DNA from: Corynebacterium sp. MSK008
GTDB taxonomy: Bacteria > Actinomycetota > Actinomycetes > Mycobacteriales > Mycobacteriaceae
Length of the DNA stretch: 64,000 nucleotides
Direction of reading: 5' to 3'
Assembly (NCBI RefSeq): GCF_030232585.1
Contig: NZ_JASPJX010000001.1
Span: 248,001 to 312,000, forward strand
The position numbers were made by a program, and so were the translations under genes. Positions 18,543 through 30,354 of this stretch are shown here, piece after piece (position 1 is the stretch's first letter; the number at the start of each line of letters is the position of its first letter). The notes under the pieces were generated by a model. The model was not told where the DNA came from and made no database searches. It saw only the letters and a list, made by a program, of their open reading frames with translations.

Positions 18543-19664
18543 TTAGCTGATCCGCTGAGGCCGTCCGCGGTCGAGCAGGTACTGGCCCAGATACGGCTGA
18601 GCGAACTCGATGAGGCCCCAACCGGCAGGGGTGATCAGGTCGCGTTCGATTAGGCGCGCACGAATGTCGGAAAGCGAAGTGGCTGGGCGGCCGAGGGTCT
18701 CCGCTAGCGCCGAAGTGGCGATCTCGGTCGAACCGGTCTCGTCCTCGATCTTGGCCATCGCCCGCAGGTACTCCATCTGCCGGGGTGGGAGATCTCTGAG
18801 CGCTGGCTGGAGGACTTGGACGCCCAGCCGTTCAAGCGTGCGCGGGATCGCCGCTGAAACCGCGTGGGCATCGATGCTCTCGAGCCCGAGTTCGTCCGCG
18901 GCCTCCCAAGACAAAAAGCCGAGCAGCTGCACGAGGTAGGGGTAGCCCTTGCTGAACTCCGCTGCCCGCTGCGCGTCGTTGAAAGTCCTGCCGCCGTCGC
19001 GGGCCGTCTCAGTAAGCGCAACGTTTGCGTCCTCCAGCTTGAGCGGGCCGAGTTCGTAGTGGCGGGCGCGGCGGAGAAACGTCGCGCCGGGCAGATCGAG
19101 CAGAGTATTAATCCCGTGGGTCAGGCCGGCCATCGCGACGGCAACGGGGAGATCGTCACGAACCAGATCCTGGTATGCCACCGCGACCTGTGTGAGGTCT
19201 TCCGGTGAGGCGTCCTGCACCTCATCGATGGTGATGAGCACTCCAGTGCCGCGGAGGTGAGAGATGAGCTCCCGGAGCTGCGTGGTCAGCCTCGGCACGG
19301 GATCACGCGACTCCACCTCCGTGCGCACAGACCCGATGCCGGCGACGGAAAGTCCCGTAATCTGGCGTCGTTGTGGTGGGGACAGCCGGTTGATCGCTTC
19401 GGGGATAGCGGACTGGATGAGCGATTCTGCGATCTTCTCCCGTGCGGATGCGCGGAGCACGATCCAGCCGTGGCGTGCTGCGATATCTTCGAGCTCGGTA
19501 AGTAGAACTGTCTTGCCGATACCCCTTGACCCGGAGATGAGTATCGACCGGTCTGGGTTACCGGCCGAACCCGAAATGGCTCTCTCGAAATCGGTCAGCA
19601 CGGTCGCGCGGCCCGCCCACACAAGCGGACTTGCGCCGAAGGTCGGGCGAAAAGGATTGTTCAT
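18543..19664 (-). CDS. AAA ATPase with ORC/Cdc6-like layout
   Basis: A 373-residue P-loop ATPase: Walker A GSRGIGKT (about residues 44-51), Walker B V-L-I-T-I-D-E-V, and a C-terminal winged-helix-like part. The layout resembles stand-alone AAA ATPases of the Orc1/Cdc6-like group found in mobile or accessory regions. I chose the internal ATG at 19664 because TATGCT lies 7 nt upstream. Five iteron-like repeats lie just beyond the -10 box, suggesting autoregulation. No partner protein is adjacent. Function unknown. Confidence 0.78.
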   Translation of the reverse strand: MNNPFRPTFGASPLVWAGRATVLTDFERAISGSAGNPDRSILISGSRGIGKTVLLTELEDIAARHGWIVLRASAREKIAESLIQSAIPEAINRLSPPQRRQITGLSVAGIGSVRTEVESRDPVPRLTTQLRELISHLRGTGVLITIDEVQDASPEDLTQVAVAYQDLVRDDLPVAVAMAGLTHGINTLLDLPGATFLRRARHYELGPLKLEDANVALTETARDGGRTFNDAQRAAEFSKGYPYLVQLLGFLSWEAADELGLESIDAHAVSAAIPRTLERLGVQVLQPALRDLPPRQMEYLRAMAKIEDETGSTEIATSALAETLGRPATSLSDIRARLIERDLITPAGWGLIEFAQPYLGQYLLDRGRPQRIS

Positions 19665-19671
19665 GCTGGTC

Positions 19672-19677
19672 AGCATA
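19672..19677 (-). promoter_or_regulatory. Candidate -10 box TATGCT of the ATPase gene
   Basis: TATGCT on the minus strand, 7 nt before ATG 19664. It decides the start and places the -35 region over the first two iteron-like repeats. Confidence 0.5.
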
Positions 19678-19683
19678 GCGCAA

Positions 19684-19733
19684 CCGATAAACCGATAAAT
19701 TCCGCTCGACCGATAAACCGATAAATCGATAAA
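19684..19733. repeat. Five iteron-like 8-bp repeats upstream of the ATPase gene
   Basis: (C/T)CGATAAA occurs at 19684, 19692, 19710, 19718 and 19726. Within each cluster the period is exactly 8 bp; the clusters are 18 bp apart. On the ATPase strand they read TTTATCGG. The AT-rich direct repeats stand out in this GC-rich sequence and overlie the expected -35 region, so they look like an operator or replication-type iteron array. Confidence 0.85.
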
Positions 19734-19760
19734 TTGCGCCGCCGCGACGGCACGACCGAG

Positions 19761-20486
19761 CTAGACCACAAAAGGCAGCGCCACGCACACCACGAGGGTC
19801 AAAGCTATGCCGAGCACCACCCGCCGCACGTAGCGCTTGCCAGGCGCGTGCGCGGTGTTCACCGCGATCTTGCCCGGGTTCGACGGCAGCACCGCCGCCA
19901 CCATCGGGTCGTTCGGCGCAGAGTAGGTGCCCATGCCGCCCTGGTAGCGCAGGTTCTCGTTGCGCACCTGCTCCTCCGCGTCCGGTTCGATGCCGTCCTT
20001 CGCGGAGGTCATCCGCACCGCGATCACCACTACGTAGACGGTGAAGCCGATCCAGAGCACAATCTCCAGCCAAAACGGCAGTTTCACATCCGGCACCACC
20101 ATGGAGATGTTCATCATCGCGAACAGTGCGGCCATCGCGAGGACTATTTTGGAGACGACGTCCGCGGAAGCGTCGCAAAGCTTCTCGACGCGCCGGGCCG
20201 CCGTCTCCGAAAACGGCAACGCGCCCTCGGCCGGGACCTCGACGGTGTGCCGGGCAAGCGATCGCGGCGGCAGAAACAGCGGCATCACCACCGAGAGTGC
20301 GATACCGACGATCATCAGCAGGGTTGTGCTGAGCAGCGTCTTTGATGCGAAGCCGTCCGCCTCGCCGGTGGGGCCGATGTGCACCGTCACCGGGTCGGGG
20401 ATCGTTTCCCAGCGCAGCAGGATGTACGCGAACCCGGCGGCGTAGATCAGCGTGGCCAGGCCGTAGCGGCGGTAGTTGGAAGCCAT
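19761..20486 (-). CDS. DUF1648-type integral membrane protein
   Basis: A 241-residue membrane protein of unknown function. An N-terminal DUF1648-like motif is seen as a hydrophobic helix followed by W-E-T-I-P-D-P-V-T-V-H-I-G-P-T-G-E-A-D-G-F. Four or five further hydrophobic segments include the last about 20 residues. It follows yaaA with 2 nt between the genes, so the two are probably one operon. Confidence 0.85.
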   Translation of the reverse strand: MASNYRRYGLATLIYAAGFAYILLRWETIPDPVTVHIGPTGEADGFASKTLLSTTLLMIVGIALSVVMPLFLPPRSLARHTVEVPAEGALPFSETAARRVEKLCDASADVVSKIVLAMAALFAMMNISMVVPDVKLPFWLEIVLWIGFTVYVVVIAVRMTSAKDGIEPDAEEQVRNENLRYQGGMGTYSAPNDPMVAAVLPSNPGKIAVNTAHAPGKRYVRRVVLGIALTLVVCVALPFVV

Positions 20487-20488
20487 GG

Positions 20489-21175
20489 CTACACCCGCAT
20501 GGTGAGTAGCGTGCCGTCGACCGCAACGTCGAACCCGGCGGCGGAAGCGATGTCGGCGACGTCGTCGGCGCGCGTGGCGTCGTGAGGCGCCAGCGTGCGG
20601 GCCAGCTCGCCTTTGTACTGCTTGTTGAAGTGGCTGACCACCTTGCCGGTGTCTGCCTGCTCCACACGCACCGTCAGCGCCCCCGCCACCGGCCCGAGCT
20701 GCTGGTAGGCGCCGGAGCGCATGTCCACCACGAACCCCTGCTCACCGAGCACGTCCGTGACCGACGTGCCCCACCACGCCTTCATCGTCTTCCCGCCCAC
20801 CTTGGAGCCGCCGGAAACGCGGTAGCGGGGGATCAAATCGCCCGCACGCACCACCCCGAACAGCGCGGAGCCCACGGCCAGGCGGGAAAGGGCCTCATCT
20901 GGAAGGGTCGACGCGTCCAAGGCGTCGTAGAGCACCCCGGTGTAGCGCTGGATCGCTGGCATCACCGGCGCCGTGCGCAGCTCTCGGTTCTCTTCGGCCT
21001 CCGCTCGTTTACCGGCGGGGATTTTCAGCTCGCGCATCATGGTGTCGACGTCGGTGGACGTGAGGACGTCGATAAGCGATGTGCGCACAGGGTCGAGGGA
21101 AGGAAACGACAGCGACATGGGGGTGTCGGTGCCGCCGGGGGCTTTGGTTTCAGAAGGCGGGAGCACGATCAGCAT
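20489..21175 (-). CDS. yaaA: Peroxide stress protein YaaA (DUF328)
   Basis: Cytosolic DNA-binding protein that in E. coli lowers free iron and oxidative damage during peroxide stress. The N-terminal [11 protein letters not shown] hallmark fixes the start at ATG 21175; upstream codons are not family sequence. Family motifs include [11 protein letters not shown]. 228 residues. TAGGGT lies 7 nt before the ATG, opposite the proS promoter in a 31-bp gap. Confidence 0.9.
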   Translation of the reverse strand: MLIVLPPSETKAPGGTDTPMSLSFPSLDPVRTSLIDVLTSTDVDTMMRELKIPAGKRAEAEENRELRTAPVMPAIQRYTGVLYDALDASTLPDEALSRLAVGSALFGVVRAGDLIPRYRVSGGSKVGGKTMKAWWGTSVTDVLGEQGFVVDMRSGAYQQLGPVAGALTVRVEQADTGKVVSHFNKQYKGELARTLAPHDATRADDVADIASAAGFDVAVDGTLLTMRV

Positions 21176-21181
21176 GCGCAA

Positions 21182-21198
21182 AACCCTAGCGGTAAACT
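21182..21198. promoter_or_regulatory. Divergent -10 boxes, yaaA and proS
   Basis: ACCCTA (minus strand TAGGGT) 7 nt before yaaA and TAAACT 8 nt before proS are arranged as in the selO/cobA gap, with the same two hexamers. Both genes are probably leaderless. Confidence 0.55.
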
Positions 21199-21206
21199 GC
21201 CAAACC

Positions 21207-22994
21207 ATGATTACACGCCTGTCCACGCTGTTCCTGCGCACGCTGCGCGAAGATCCCGCCGATGCCGAGGTGCCCAGCCACAAGCTGCTGGTGCGCGCAG
21301 GCTACGTGCGCCGCGCCGCCCCCGGCGTGTACTCCTGGCTGCCGCTGGGCCTGCGCGCGCTGCGCAAGATCGAAGGCGTGGTCCGCGAGGAGATGGACGC
21401 CATGGGCGGCCAGGAACTGCTCTTCCCGGCGCTGCTGCCGCGAGAGCCGTACGAGGCCACCAACCGCTGGACCGAATACGGCGAGGACCTGTTCCGCCTG
21501 AAGGACCGCAAGGGCGCGGACATGCTGCTCGGCCCCACGCACGAGGAAATGTTCACCACCGCGGTGAAGGACCTGTACTCCTCCTACAAGGACTTCCCGG
21601 TCACGCTGTACCAGATCCAGACGAAGTACCGCGACGAGGCGCGTCCCCGCGCCGGCATCCTGCGCGGGCGCGAGTTTGTGATGAAGGACAGCTACTCCTT
21701 CGACATGTCGGATGAGGGCCTGGACCAGTCTTACGCCAACCACCGCGCCGCCTACCAGCGCATCTTTGACCGCGTGGGCCTGCGCTACGAGATCTGCAAG
21801 GCCACCTCCGGCGCTATGGGCGGCTCCGCGTCCGAGGAGTTTTTGGCGTACTCGGATAACGGCGAGGACACCTTCGTCGTCTCCACTGCGGGCGATTACG
21901 CGGCGAACGTCGAGGCCGTGACCACTGTCGCGCCGGAGCCGCGCCCGATTGAGGGCCTGCCGGAGGCGGTCGAGCACGACACCCCGTCCTCCGAGACCAT
22001 CGCGGCGCTCGTGGAGTGGGCGCAGGGGGCTGGCGTGCTTATCGACGGGCGCTCCGCCGAAGCCGCCGACACCCTCAAATGCATGATGGTGAAGGTCAAC
22101 GACCCGCGTCAGGTAGATGAGGACGGCAAGCCGGTGGGCGCGCAGCTGGTCGGCGTGCTCATCCCGGGCGACCGCGAGCTGGACGAGAAGCGCCTCGAGG
22201 CGTCGCTTGAGCCCGCCACGTTCGAGCTGGCCAGCGATGAGGACTTTGCCAAGAACGACTTTTTGGTCAAGGGCTACGTCGGCCCGCGCGCGCTGCAGGC
22301 CAACGGCGTGCGACTGCTGGCGGACCCGCGCGTGGTCGACGGCACCAGCTGGATCACCGGCGCGGACGCCCCGGGCAAGCACGTGGTGGGCCTGGTTGCC
22401 GGCCGCGACTTCACCGTCGACGGCTTCATCGAGGCCGCCGAGATTAAGGCCGGCGACCCGTCGCCAAGTGGCAATGGCACCGTCGAGCTCGCCCGCGGCA
22501 TCGAGCTGGGCCACATCTTCCAGCTCGGCCGCAAGTACACCGAGGCCATGAACGTGCAGATCCTAGACGAAAACGGCAAGCGCGCCGTGCCCACGATGGG
22601 CTCCTACGGCATCGGCATCTCCCGCATGCTCGCCGTGATCGCGGAGCAGCGCTACGACGACAAGGGCCTGGTCTGGCCGGTGGAGATCGCCCCGTTCCAG
22701 GTGCACATGGCGGTAGCGAACAAGGATGCCGCAGCGCTTGAGGCGGGCGATCGCATCGCGGCCGAGCTGTCTGACGCCGGGCTCGAGGTGCTTTTCGACG
22801 ATCGACCGAAGGTGTCCCCGGGTGTGAAGTTCAAGGACGCCGAGCTTTTGGGCATGCCGTTCATTGTCATCCTCGGCCGCGCGTTCGCCGACGGCATCGT
22901 CGAGCTGCGCATCCGCGGCGGCGAGACGCTGGAGGTCCCGGCCGACGAGATCGTGGCGAAGGTCCAGGAGCTCGTCGCCGAGCGCCTCGGCTAG
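21207..22994 (+). CDS. proS: Prolyl-tRNA synthetase
   Basis: Class II aminoacyl-tRNA synthetase that charges tRNA-Pro. Motif 2 region with R-D-E-A-R-P-R and motif 3 with G-I-G-I-S-R are visible. An insertion (editing) domain lies around residues 220-400, so it is the bacterial-type enzyme with INS domain; 595 residues. The start at ATG 21207 ([10 protein letters not shown]) has TAAACT 8 nt upstream and no ribosome-binding site. It is convergent with the DUF4439 gene, stops overlapping by 4 nt. Confidence 0.96.
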   Translation: MITRLSTLFLRTLREDPADAEVPSHKLLVRAGYVRRAAPGVYSWLPLGLRALRKIEGVVREEMDAMGGQELLFPALLPREPYEATNRWTEYGEDLFRLKDRKGADMLLGPTHEEMFTTAVKDLYSSYKDFPVTLYQIQTKYRDEARPRAGILRGREFVMKDSYSFDMSDEGLDQSYANHRAAYQRIFDRVGLRYEICKATSGAMGGSASEEFLAYSDNGEDTFVVSTAGDYAANVEAVTTVAPEPRPIEGLPEAVEHDTPSSETIAALVEWAQGAGVLIDGRSAEAADTLKCMMVKVNDPRQVDEDGKPVGAQLVGVLIPGDRELDEKRLEASLEPATFELASDEDFAKNDFLVKGYVGPRALQANGVRLLADPRVVDGTSWITGADAPGKHVVGLVAGRDFTVDGFIEAAEIKAGDPSPSGNGTVELARGIELGHIFQLGRKYTEAMNVQILDENGKRAVPTMGSYGIGISRMLAVIAEQRYDDKGLVWPVEIAPFQVHMAVANKDAAALEAGDRIAAELSDAGLEVLFDDRPKVSPGVKFKDAELLGMPFIVILGRAFADGIVELRIRGGETLEVPADEIVAKVQELVAERLG

Positions 22995-23797
22995 ACCCGC
23001 TGGGCGTGTGCGGCCAACCGGATGGCGTCCTCGCGCCACGCCGTCGACTCGGCGTGGGCGGCGGCGTAGCGCCACTGTGTGACCAGGTCGCTCTGCATGG
23101 TTTTGACCAGCTGGGCGGCCTCTTCTGCGTTCGCGGGCACGGCGTAGCCCTCGGCGAACTCGTAGCCGGCGGCGGGAACCAACGCCTCGCCGTCGGCGAC
23201 ATCCAGCACGCGGGTCAGTGCTGCGGTGCGCTCGTGGGAGGCCTCGCGCAGCTCGCCGACGCGTCCGCGCAGGCCGGCATCGGCGTAGGAGAGCGCGAGA
23301 CCAAGGCCGTAGTAGACGGCGTTTTCTCGGGCGAGCATGTCGCGGGCCGCTTCCGTGTCCGCGGCGTTCGACACAGTCTCGGTGACAGGCTCGAGGTCGA
23401 CGGGGGAGAGCGTGAGCGCGTCGATAGCCTGGGCGACGATGAGATCCACGGACTCCGCCGGCACCTTGTCGGCGGCAGCGACGTTGTGCTCGAGTAGCGC
23501 GTCCGCATTACCTTCGGCGGGCAGGTCGGTGTCGCCGTAGCTGACGTCGCACGAGGCGGGCGTTTGCCCCTGCGCGTCCAGGCCGCACAAACGAAGCGCT
23601 TCCCCTTTCAGCTCCTCGCTCTGCTTCTTGCGCATCTCGCGCCACTGCTCCTGCGCGGGGTTCCCGAAAACCCAGTCGGCGGAGGCCTGCTTCGCCAGCG
23701 CCATGATCTCGCTGTTCGCGCGTGGACCCACGACGTCCATCACGGTGCAGCTGGTGAGCAAAAGCGCGGCGGCGGGCAGCAGGAGGAGTTTCTTCAC
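22991..23797 (-). CDS. DUF4439-type lipoprotein
   Basis: A 268-residue probable lipoprotein: signal peptide [11 protein letters not shown] then lipobox L-T-S-C. The C-terminal half (about 135-268) is helical and ferritin-like with several E/H residues, matching DUF4439 in actinobacteria as I remember it; mycobacteria carry a similar gene (Rv2844) at the same place between proS and rimP. GTG 23797 is chosen because TAACGT lies 7 nt upstream. Two cysteines in the middle part (C-G-L and S-C-D) may pair. Function unknown. Confidence 0.78.
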   Translation of the reverse strand: MKKLLLLPAAALLLTSCTVMDVVGPRANSEIMALAKQASADWVFGNPAQEQWREMRKKQSEELKGEALRLCGLDAQGQTPASCDVSYGDTDLPAEGNADALLEHNVAAADKVPAESVDLIVAQAIDALTLSPVDLEPVTETVSNAADTEAARDMLARENAVYYGLGLALSYADAGLRGRVGELREASHERTAALTRVLDVADGEALVPAAGYEFAEGYAVPANAEEAAQLVKTMQSDLVTQWRYAAAHAESTAWREDAIRLAAHAQRV

Positions 23798-23804
23798 GCG
23801 CTGC

Positions 23805-23821
23805 ACGTTACACGCTAGGTT
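23805..23821. promoter_or_regulatory. Divergent -10 boxes, DUF4439 gene and rimP
   Basis: TAACGT (minus strand, 7 nt before the GTG of the lipoprotein) and TAGGTT (23816-23821, 7 nt before the ATG of rimP) share the 31-bp gap. Both fit leaderless starts. Confidence 0.5.
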
Positions 23822-23828
23822 GGTCGGC

Positions 23829-24380
23829 ATGGCTTTTCCCACGAACGAGGTAATCGAGCGCATGGTTGAACCGGTTGTGCGCACCTACGGCTTGGATATT
23901 GAGAAGATCCGCACGGTCAAGGCGGGCAAGAAGTCGCAGGTGGTCATCGCCCTGGATTCGGACGAGCACCCGACGCTCGACGACCTCGAGGAGGTGTCCA
24001 AGGAACTCTCTACGCTTTTCGACGACGCCGAGGAACGTGGTGAGGTCAGCTTCGGCGCGGGCTACACCCTGGAGCTGACCACCCCGGGCGTGGACCTGCC
24101 GTTGACCGAGGCGCGGCACTTCCGCCGCAACCGCGGACGCAAGGTCAAGGTGGGCGGGGAGCAGTGGCGTGTGGGCCCGCTCGACTCGGAGGAGACTCAG
24201 GTGGCGCTGGTGCGTGCGACGAAAAAGGGGGAGGAGGTTCGCGTTTCGCCAGTTTCTGAATTGTCCGGAGCAGTGGTAGAAATTGAGTTCAATGCCCCGC
24301 CGGCAGCCGAGACGGAGTTGGCGGATCGGGCGTTTGAAGATCTTGATGCCGCTGCAACGGTGAGGAAGGAAAACAAGTGA
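23829..24380 (+). CDS. rimP: Ribosome maturation factor RimP
   Basis: Assists 30S subunit maturation. N-terminal domain with V-E-P-V-V and the L-E-L-T-T-P-G-V-D-L-P-L segment typical of the family; a C-terminal SH3-like domain follows. 183 residues from ATG 23829. First gene of the nusA operon; nusA starts 4 nt before its stop (overlap GTGA). Confidence 0.93.
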   Translation: MAFPTNEVIERMVEPVVRTYGLDIEKIRTVKAGKKSQVVIALDSDEHPTLDDLEEVSKELSTLFDDAEERGEVSFGAGYTLELTTPGVDLPLTEARHFRRNRGRKVKVGGEQWRVGPLDSEETQVALVRATKKGEEVRVSPVSELSGAVVEIEFNAPPAAETELADRAFEDLDAAATVRKENK

Positions 24381-25396
24381 ATATCGACTTGAACGCGCTG
24401 AAGGCGATCGAGGAGCAGCAGGGGATCGCCATGGAGGATTTGCTGGCGACCATCGCTAATGCACTGCTGTTCTCCTACCGCGAGTTCAAGGAGGGGGACG
24501 CCGGTGCCAAGGTGGACGACGGCACCAAGGCGCGCGTTGACATCGACACTGAAACCGGCGATGTGGCCGTCATTGTCAGCGAACTGGACGCTGAGGGGGA
24601 GGTTGTCTCCGAGTACGACGACACTCCGGTGAACTTTTCGCGCATCGGCTCCGTCGCCGTGCGCGACGCCATCAAGGGGCGCCTGCGCCAAGCGGAGGCC
24701 GGCCGCGTCTACGACGAGTACGCCGGCTTCGAGGGTCAGGTGGTCTCCGGCATCGTGCAGCGCGACGCGCAGGCGGAAGCCCGCGGTCTGAACATCGTCC
24801 AGCTGGGCACTGAGGCGGACCCGCAGGATGGCATCCTGCTGCCGGCGGAGAAGATCCCGGGTGAAAAGCTCAAGCACGGCGACCGCATCAAGGCCTATGT
24901 CGTGGGCGTGAACAAGGGTGACAAGCGCGTGCAGGTGAACCTGTCTCGCACGCACCCGGAGCTGGTGCGCGGCCTGTTCGCGCTCGAGGTGCCGGAGGTT
25001 GCGGACGGCTCCGTGGAGATCGTCGGCATCGCCCGCGAGGCTGGCCACCGCTCCAAGGTGGCGGTGCGCGCCACCGTCAAGGGTGTCAATGCCAAGGGCG
25101 CCTGCATCGGCCCGCGGGGCGCGCGCGTGACCAACATCATGTCAGAGCTCGGCGGCGAGAAGATCGACATCATCGACTGGAGTGAGGACCCCGCCAAGTA
25201 CGTCGGCAACTCCTTGGCCCCGTCGAAGGTGGTCTCCGTGGAGGTGCTGGACCTTGAGGCGCAGTCGGCCCGCGTGACCGTGCCGGATTACCAGCTGTCG
25301 CTGGCCATCGGCAAGGAGGGCCAGAACGCCCGCCTCGCGGCGCGTCTGACGGGCTGGAAGATCGACATCCGCTCCGACGCCGACGCGGCCGAGTAA
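24377..25396 (+). CDS. nusA: Transcription termination/antitermination factor NusA
   Basis: RNA polymerase-bound factor controlling pausing, termination and antitermination. N-terminal domain, then an S1 domain (about 130-200), then KH1 and KH2 with G-A-C-I-G-P-R-G-A-R-V and A-I-G-K-E-G-Q-N-A-R-L-A. 339 residues; no acidic C-terminal repeats, as usual in actinobacteria. GTG start overlaps the rimP stop. A hairpin follows its stop codon. Confidence 0.96.
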   Translation: MNIDLNALKAIEEQQGIAMEDLLATIANALLFSYREFKEGDAGAKVDDGTKARVDIDTETGDVAVIVSELDAEGEVVSEYDDTPVNFSRIGSVAVRDAIKGRLRQAEAGRVYDEYAGFEGQVVSGIVQRDAQAEARGLNIVQLGTEADPQDGILLPAEKIPGEKLKHGDRIKAYVVGVNKGDKRVQVNLSRTHPELVRGLFALEVPEVADGSVEIVGIAREAGHRSKVAVRATVKGVNAKGACIGPRGARVTNIMSELGGEKIDIIDWSEDPAKYVGNSLAPSKVVSVEVLDLEAQSARVTVPDYQLSLAIGKEGQNARLAARLTGWKIDIRSDADAAE

Positions 25397-25416
25397 ATAA
25401 CACCGCTGAAACCAGG

Positions 25417-25449
25417 AAACCCGCTGGAAATATAGATCCAGCGGGTTTT
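25417..25449 (+). terminator. Hairpin with T-tract between nusA and ylxR
   Basis: AAACCCGCTGGA (25417-25428) pairs perfectly with TCCAGCGGGTTT (25437-25448), followed by TTGG. It looks like an intrinsic terminator or attenuator inside the nusA-infB gene string. TTATAC about 20 nt further may be a -10 box for a second transcript. Confidence 0.75.
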
Positions 25450-25528
25450 GGCGTACAGTGTTATACGGCTTTTGTGTCCGCACGTTCAGGTGCGGCGACG
25501 ATGAACGCGAGAAAGGAAGGGGACGCGG

Positions 25529-25861
25529 ATGGGTGTTGCCCGCAAGCAGCCGATCCGCACCCGAACCTGCATCGCCACCCGTACCGCGCAGCCGGATACC
25601 CAGCTGTTGCGGGTTGTCGCCGACCCGGACGCGCCGGGGCGTGTGCTCGCAGACCCGGGCAGGAAACTTCCTGGCCGGGGAGCGTGGATCACGCCCTCTA
25701 TGGATGCGGTCGAGCTGGCGGAACAACGCCGTGCCTTCGGGCGGGCGCTCCGTCTGTCCACTGCGGTGGACCTAGGTCATGTACGTACGTACCTTGCGTC
25801 GTCGCAAAGCAACTGCGGCGAAGTAAACGACCCAGACGAAAAAGGAAAGACTGAACACTGA
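25529..25861 (+). CDS. ylxR: YlxR-family RNA-binding protein (DUF448)
   Basis: A 110-residue nucleic-acid-binding protein of the YlxR family, whose members act as small regulators in some bacteria. Hallmarks: R-K-Q-P-I-R-T-R-T-C-I at the N-terminus, and P-G-R-K-L-P-G-R-G-A-W. GGAAGGGGA precedes the ATG. The position between nusA and infB is the classic one. A near copy of the 13-bp repeated word (CGTCGCAAAGCAACTGC, 25799-25815) lies inside its 3' end. Confidence 0.88.
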   Translation: MGVARKQPIRTRTCIATRTAQPDTQLLRVVADPDAPGRVLADPGRKLPGRGAWITPSMDAVELAEQRRAFGRALRLSTAVDLGHVRTYLASSQSNCGEVNDPDEKGKTEH

Positions 25862-25966
25862 TGAGTACGCAACCATGAAGCAGCATCAGCGATGAATGTC
25901 ACTGACCACGTCTAGGGGCAGGTAGCCGGAAGGGCACTGCTCCTAGCAACAACGAAGAGGAGATAC

Positions 25967-28810
<2,844 letters not shown>

Positions 28811-28840
28811 CGCTGCCGCGTGATACACGTCGCAAAGCAA

Positions 28841-28853
28841 TTGCTTATCGACG
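28841..28853. repeat. Copy of the TTGCTTATCGACG word, within a larger palindrome
   Basis: Exact copy 30 nt after the infB stop. Here the flanks extend it to a near-perfect 26-bp palindrome, 28828-28853, with CGTCG and CGACG ends and an AAGCAATTGCTT centre. Confidence 0.8.
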
Positions 28854-28928
28854 CTAACCCCCGTTCCGCGCGAGCCCCGCGCAGGGCGGGGGTTACACTA
28901 TTGAAAGTTTCGGACAAAGGAGTTGAGC

Positions 28929-29369
28929 ATGGCTGACAACCCTCGCGCACAGCGCCTGGCAAAGCAGATTCAGACGATCGTCGCATCCGCCATCGAGCGG
29001 GAAGTGAAGGATCCTCGCTTGGAGCTGGTCACCGTCACTGACACCCGCGTCACCGGCGACCTGCACGACGCGACCATTTACTACACCGTCCGCGGGCGCG
29101 GCATCAACGACGAGCCGGATTACGACCAGGCCGCCGAGGCGCTTAACCGCGCCCGCGGCCAGATCCGCAAGATCGTGGGCGACCAGCTCAGCGTGCGCTT
29201 CACCCCGACGATCTCCTTTGAGCGCGACACCGTCCCGGAGTCGTCCGCCCACATGGAGGAGCTGCTCAACCGGGCCCGTGCCCGCGATGAGGAGCTGGCG
29301 AAGCTGCGCGCGAACGCGAAGCCGGCGGGCGAGAGCGACCCCTACAAGCGCACAGGTGACGATGTCTAG
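28929..29369 (+). CDS. rbfA: Ribosome-binding factor A
   Basis: 30S maturation and cold-adaptation factor with a single KH-like fold. 146 residues from ATG 28929 with AAAGGAG upstream; begins [21 protein letters not shown], typical of the family, and contains R-L-E-L-V-T-V-T. Its last codons overlap the next gene by 8 nt, so the two are coupled. Confidence 0.95.
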   Translation: MADNPRAQRLAKQIQTIVASAIEREVKDPRLELVTVTDTRVTGDLHDATIYYTVRGRGINDEPDYDQAAEALNRARGQIRKIVGDQLSVRFTPTISFERDTVPESSAHMEELLNRARARDEELAKLRANAKPAGESDPYKRTGDDV

Positions 29370-30354
29370 CCAGGCACCGGTGTACCTCCCGGAGGCGGCG
29401 GCGCAGTTCGAGGCCGCCGCCTCCCGTGTGCGCGCAGCCGAGAAAATCTCGGTGGTCGCGCATATCAAGCCGGACGCGGACGCGATCGGCTCCGCCTGCG
29501 CGCTGGCGTTTGGTCTGGAGAAGCTGGGCAAGGATGTGCAGGTCTACATCGGCCAGCCGTTGCCGCACTCGGCGAACATGCGCACCATCCCGGGCGTGGA
29601 CCGCATCCACTACGGAGCGTCACTGCCTGACGACGGCCTCGTGGTCACCGTGGACTGCGCCTCCGCCGACCGCACCGGCTCGCTCATGCCGGCGATTATG
29701 GAAGACCCCTCGCGGGTGATTGTGATCGACCACCACAACACCAACCCCGGCTTCGGCGGGATGAACCTGATCGTGGAGAGCGAATCCACCACTGTGATGG
29801 TCCGCGAACTGCTGGGCTGCCTCGACGCGGAACTGGACCCGGACATCGCCTACTGCTTGTACGCCGGCCTGGTCACGGACACGGGCAGCTTCCGCTGGGG
29901 CACGCCCCGCATGCACGTCTTCGCCGCCGAGCTCATGGAGTACGGGCTGAATACCCGTCAGATCGCGCTCGACCTGATGGACACGATGGGCCCGGTGGAC
30001 ATGCAGCTGATGGGCGAGGTGCTGGCGAAAACCCAGATCGTGCCCACCAAGGGACTGTCCGTGGCGGTGCTGACTATCCCAGTCGGCATCCACTCGCGTA
30101 TGAGCCAGACGGCGGTTGAGTCGATTATCGATTACTCCCGCTCGCTGGAGGGCACCGACGTCGGTGTGGTGCTGAAAGAGCAGGCGCCGAAGCACTGGGC
30201 GATGTCGCTGCGCTCGGTGGTGGTGGATGTTTCCGCCGTCGCGCAGCAGCTCGGCGGCGGTGGCCACTGGGCCGCCGCCGGCTACTCCGCCACCGGCACC
30301 CGCAACGAGGTCATCCGCAAGCTTCTCGACGCGTTCCCGGAGCCCGATGAGTAA
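29362..30354 (+). CDS. nrnA: DHH-family phosphoesterase, NrnA-like oligoribonuclease/pAp phosphatase
   Basis: Degrades short oligoribonucleotides and 3'-phosphoadenosine 5'-phosphate; some relatives cleave cyclic dinucleotides. Motifs: [27 protein letters not shown], and the DHHA1 [10 protein letters not shown]. 330 residues from ATG 29362. Overlaps rbfA and is followed by the MATE gene with an 8-nt overlap; same order in mycobacteria (Rv2837c). Confidence 0.92.
   Translation: MSSQAPVYLPEAAAQFEAAASRVRAAEKISVVAHIKPDADAIGSACALAFGLEKLGKDVQVYIGQPLPHSANMRTIPGVDRIHYGASLPDDGLVVTVDCASADRTGSLMPAIMEDPSRVIVIDHHNTNPGFGGMNLIVESESTTVMVRELLGCLDAELDPDIAYCLYAGLVTDTGSFRWGTPRMHVFAAELMEYGLNTRQIALDLMDTMGPVDMQLMGEVLAKTQIVPTKGLSVAVLTIPVGIHSRMSQTAVESIIDYSRSLEGTDVGVVLKEQAPKHWAMSLRSVVVDVSAVAQQLGGGGHWAAAGYSATGTRNEVIRKLLDAFPEPDE

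Noticed and set aside
17765..19733. Defence island built from sirtuin and AAA ATPase
   Set aside because: The sirtuin is a small housekeeping deacylase with separate promoter, the ATPase is alone, and no effector gene is present.
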